A stretch of 6,552 nt of DNA from C7867-006 sp035438705 (GTDB lineage: Bacteria; Patescibacteriota; Minisyncoccia; Phycocordibacterales; DATDWN01), in NCBI GenBank assembly GCA_035438705.1, contig DAORIV010000019.1, positions 1 to 6,552 of the forward strand, given 5' to 3'. Positions 5,669 to 6,552 of this stretch are shown piece by piece. The notes under the pieces are model-generated. The model did no database searches. It saw only the letters and a program-made list of their open reading frames with translations, and had not been told where the DNA came from. How positions within the stretch are numbered: position 1 is the first letter of the stretch; every line of letters starts with the position of its first letter. The position numbers and the translations under genes are program-made.

Positions 5669-5703
5669 TAGCATAGTCTCAGTATTGAGAGCTATCTTTT
5701 ATT

Positions 5704-5731
5704 ATTATATCATATTAAGACATTTTGTCAA
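5704..5731 (-). promoter_or_regulatory. Perfect consensus sigma70 promoter for the 78-residue gene
   Basis: TTGACA (5731-5726) and TATAAT (5709-5704) on the minus strand both match consensus exactly, with a 16-base spacer. The predicted start is near 5697, giving a leader of about 43 bases that contains a small TCTCA-ATAC-TGAGA hairpin before the ribosome binding site. The -35 begins 3 bases after the stop of the DUF1801 gene and lies within an interrupted dyad, GACA-AAA-TGTC. Confidence 0.82.
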
Positions 5732-5733
5732 TT

Positions 5734-6168
5734 TTATTTCTCAGTTTTATATTTCTTTTTCATATCGGCTAATGATTTCTTTATTACAATTTTCAAAACC
5801 TTAAGATCAACATCTTCAACACTTTTTATAGCAAGACACGACTTACCGGACAGCTTGTACTTACCTATTTTCTCAATATCTTTCTTGTACGCTTCCCAAC
5901 CCATCATATTATAGAGAGTGAACCCTGTACTAGATATAGCAAAACCAGTAACAAGGTGCACATGTTCTCCACCCTTACTGTCAAAATAATGATACTTTCC
6001 AAAACCAAAAATTTTATTCCACATCACACACTCCGAACCAGTTACTTTTGCATATAAATCTACTAGCTCTAAAGCTTCTTTCTGTAATTTAGGATTGCCT
6101 TTGAAATTCTTATCTAAAAAACTTTTTGGTGCAACTTTTGTCGGCTGAGTTTTGTTTGTGTATGTCAT
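5734..6168 (-). CDS. DUF1801 (YdhG-like) domain protein
   Basis: A 144-residue cytoplasmic protein spanned by one DUF1801 domain, a small alpha/beta fold of unknown biochemical function that is common in bacteria. Seen in order: a helix NPKLQKEALELVDLYAKVTG (25-44), the family core with Trp50 and GFGKYHY at 55-61, GF at 75-76, LYNMMGWEAYKKDIEKIGKYKLSGKSCLAIK at 85-115, and DVDLKVLKIVIKKSL at 119-133. The GK(Y)K-x-GKSCL and DVDL segments are the best family markers. The usual S-P-R-K stretch after GF is replaced here by AISSTG. The lysine-rich N-terminal 15 residues and C-terminal KKKYKTEK are extensions. The gene stands alone between a hairpin and a promoter. Its start is preceded by an extended -10 ending 6 bases upstream, so the mRNA is likely leaderless. 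Confidence 0.85.
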   Translation of the reverse strand: MTYTNKTQPTKVAPKSFLDKNFKGNPKLQKEALELVDLYAKVTGSECVMWNKIFGFGKYHYFDSKGGEHVHLVTGFAISSTGFTLYNMMGWEAYKKDIEKIGKYKLSGKSCLAIKSVEDVDLKVLKIVIKKSLADMKKKYKTEK

Positions 6169-6174
6169 AAAAAC

Positions 6175-6183
6175 ATTATATCA
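6175..6183 (-). promoter_or_regulatory. Extended -10 promoter for a leaderless mRNA of the DUF1801 gene
   Basis: TGATATAAT on the minus strand combines a TGn extension with a perfect TATAAT, which ends 6 bases before the ATG at 6168. Transcription would start at the start codon. No -35 is visible; that position falls in the GC hairpin 6196-6224. Confidence 0.58.
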
Positions 6184-6195
6184 AAATATACGTGA

Positions 6196-6224
6196 CAGCC
6201 CCGCACACGAATGTGGCGGGGCTG
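6196..6224 (-). terminator. Strong GC hairpin downstream of the 77-residue gene, probable transcription stop
   Basis: CAGCCCCGC (6196-6204) pairs perfectly with GCGGGGCTG (6216-6224). Three more pairs (CAC/GTG, after one bulged base) leave a 4-base loop. It follows the TAG stop of the 77-residue gene by 16 bases. On the minus strand the bases after the stem are TCACGTATATTTT rather than an immediate T-run, so it is a non-canonical intrinsic terminator or a 3'-end stabilising stem. Confidence 0.6.
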
Positions 6225-6240
6225 AAGATTTTGTGACTTA

Positions 6241-6474
6241 CTAGCGGACGCAGAAGCTTCCACTCAGCATCTCGAAATGCTTGAGTGCATCTTCGAGGTT
6301 GCCGAAGGTATACACATAAACGTAACCGAGCTGACGTTCGGCAACGATCTGCGCACCAGTTCTGCGTTCGAGCACCCTAACGAGGTGATCCACAGAATCC
6401 TGGGAGATTGTGCCCTTCCACATACCGACGAGAGTCTTTGCGGTGGTAGTCTGAATCGTCACAGATTCCTGCAT
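6241..6474 (-). CDS. Small orphan protein, 77 residues, GC-rich gene
   Basis: A small protein that I do not recognise. It begins with a polar Thr-rich segment, MQESVTIQTTTAKTLVGMWKG (1-21), followed by a helix QDSVDHLVRVLERRTG (25-40), a beta pair AQIVAERQLGYVYVYTFG (41-58) and a helix LEDALKHFEMLSGSF (60-74). This helix-strand-strand-helix pattern suggests a compact alpha/beta domain; no catalytic motif is seen. It has no signal peptide. The gene is about 53% GC by count, again above its AT-rich neighbour. The start at 6474 is supported by GAAAGGA ending 5 bases upstream. Its promoter and the hairpin 6196-6224 suggest a single-gene unit. Like the 78-residue protein it combines high GC, a ribosome binding site and small size, but the two show no clear sequence similarity. 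Confidence 0.72.
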   Translation of the reverse strand: MQESVTIQTTTAKTLVGMWKGTISQDSVDHLVRVLERRTGAQIVAERQLGYVYVYTFGNLEDALKHFEMLSGSFCVR

Positions 6475-6507
6475 GCTTGTCCTTTCTTTTGTACTGTTTC
6501 ATTTTTC

Positions 6508-6536
6508 AGTTTACAAAAAAGTTAAAAGACTGTCTA
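6508..6536 (-). promoter_or_regulatory. Possible promoter of the 77-residue gene
   Basis: TAGACA (6536-6531, the same -35 as at the restriction-modification promoter) is followed after 17 bases by TAAACT (6513-6508), four of six matches to the -10 consensus. The leader would be about 27 bases and include the GAAAGGA ribosome binding site. The -10 is weak, so this is tentative. Confidence 0.4.
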
Positions 6537-6552
6537 TTTTTTTGCGGAAACG

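Noticed and set aside
513..6474. Alternative genetic code with TGA read as glycine (as in Gracilibacteria and Absconditabacteria)
   Set aside because: None of nine genes ends in TGA, but none contains an in-frame TGA either, and domains are complete under the standard code. Nine genes are too few for absence of TGA stops to mean much.
6277..6525. Plus-strand open frame 6277-6525
   Set aside because: It is the antisense of the 77-residue gene, which has a ribosome binding site, a possible promoter and a downstream hairpin on the minus strand.
1..6552. CRISPR arrays, tRNA or rRNA genes, insertion sequences, integrases
   Set aside because: No regularly spaced repeats, no tRNA cloverleaf and no transposase or integrase motifs were seen on either strand.

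Overview
The window is a densely packed stretch of bacterial chromosome in which every supportable gene lies on the minus strand, so it is best read from high to low coordinates. The style of several proteins (a DinB polymerase opening MDGDAFFVGCE, a signal peptide plus DUF2892 membrane protein, small orphan proteins), the low GC and the very short spacers suggest a Candidatus Patescibacteria (CPR, Parcubacteria-like) genome. This assignment rests on family resemblance only. The standard stop codons TAA and TAG end all nine complete genes.

Right part (6552 to 4231). A 77-residue orphan protein is followed by a strong GC hairpin. Next come a DUF1801 (YdhG-like) protein and a 78-residue GC-rich orphan protein with a textbook sigma70 promoter and a strong ribosome binding site. 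The latter has a structured 3' region ending in an intrinsic terminator with a GCAA loop. A two-gene operon follows: a two-helix membrane protein with a PH-like domain and an unrecognised 178-residue acidic helical protein. Three genes here and next door (starts at 6168, 5245 and 4179) have a -10-like hexamer ending exactly 6 bases before the ATG, which suggests leaderless mRNAs.

Middle (4179 to 3289). An exported or membrane-anchored protein has a signal peptide, an extracytoplasmic domain, a membrane segment and a C-terminal DUF2892 domain.

Left part (3291 to 1). A very AT-rich three-gene cassette (about 30% GC in sampled lines, against about 42% in the flanking genes) encodes an N4/N6 DNA methyltransferase, a probable PD-(D/E)XK restriction endonuclease and a D12-class adenine methyltransferase, with gaps of 2 and 5 bases. 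This is a complete-looking type II restriction-modification system, and the two methyltransferases suggest an asymmetric target. Its promoter has a 6+6 palindrome of the form GAAC-N4-GTTC, resembling the Gram-positive LexA (SOS) box, filling the spacer between -35 and -10. No terminator is visible between the cassette and the Y-family polymerase gene dinB, which runs off the left edge. The dinB reading frame has recognisable family sequence upstream of its first ATG but no ATG, GTG or TTG start there. The most interesting hypothesis is that the cassette inserted between an SOS-type promoter and dinB, placing restriction-modification and translesion synthesis under one operator.
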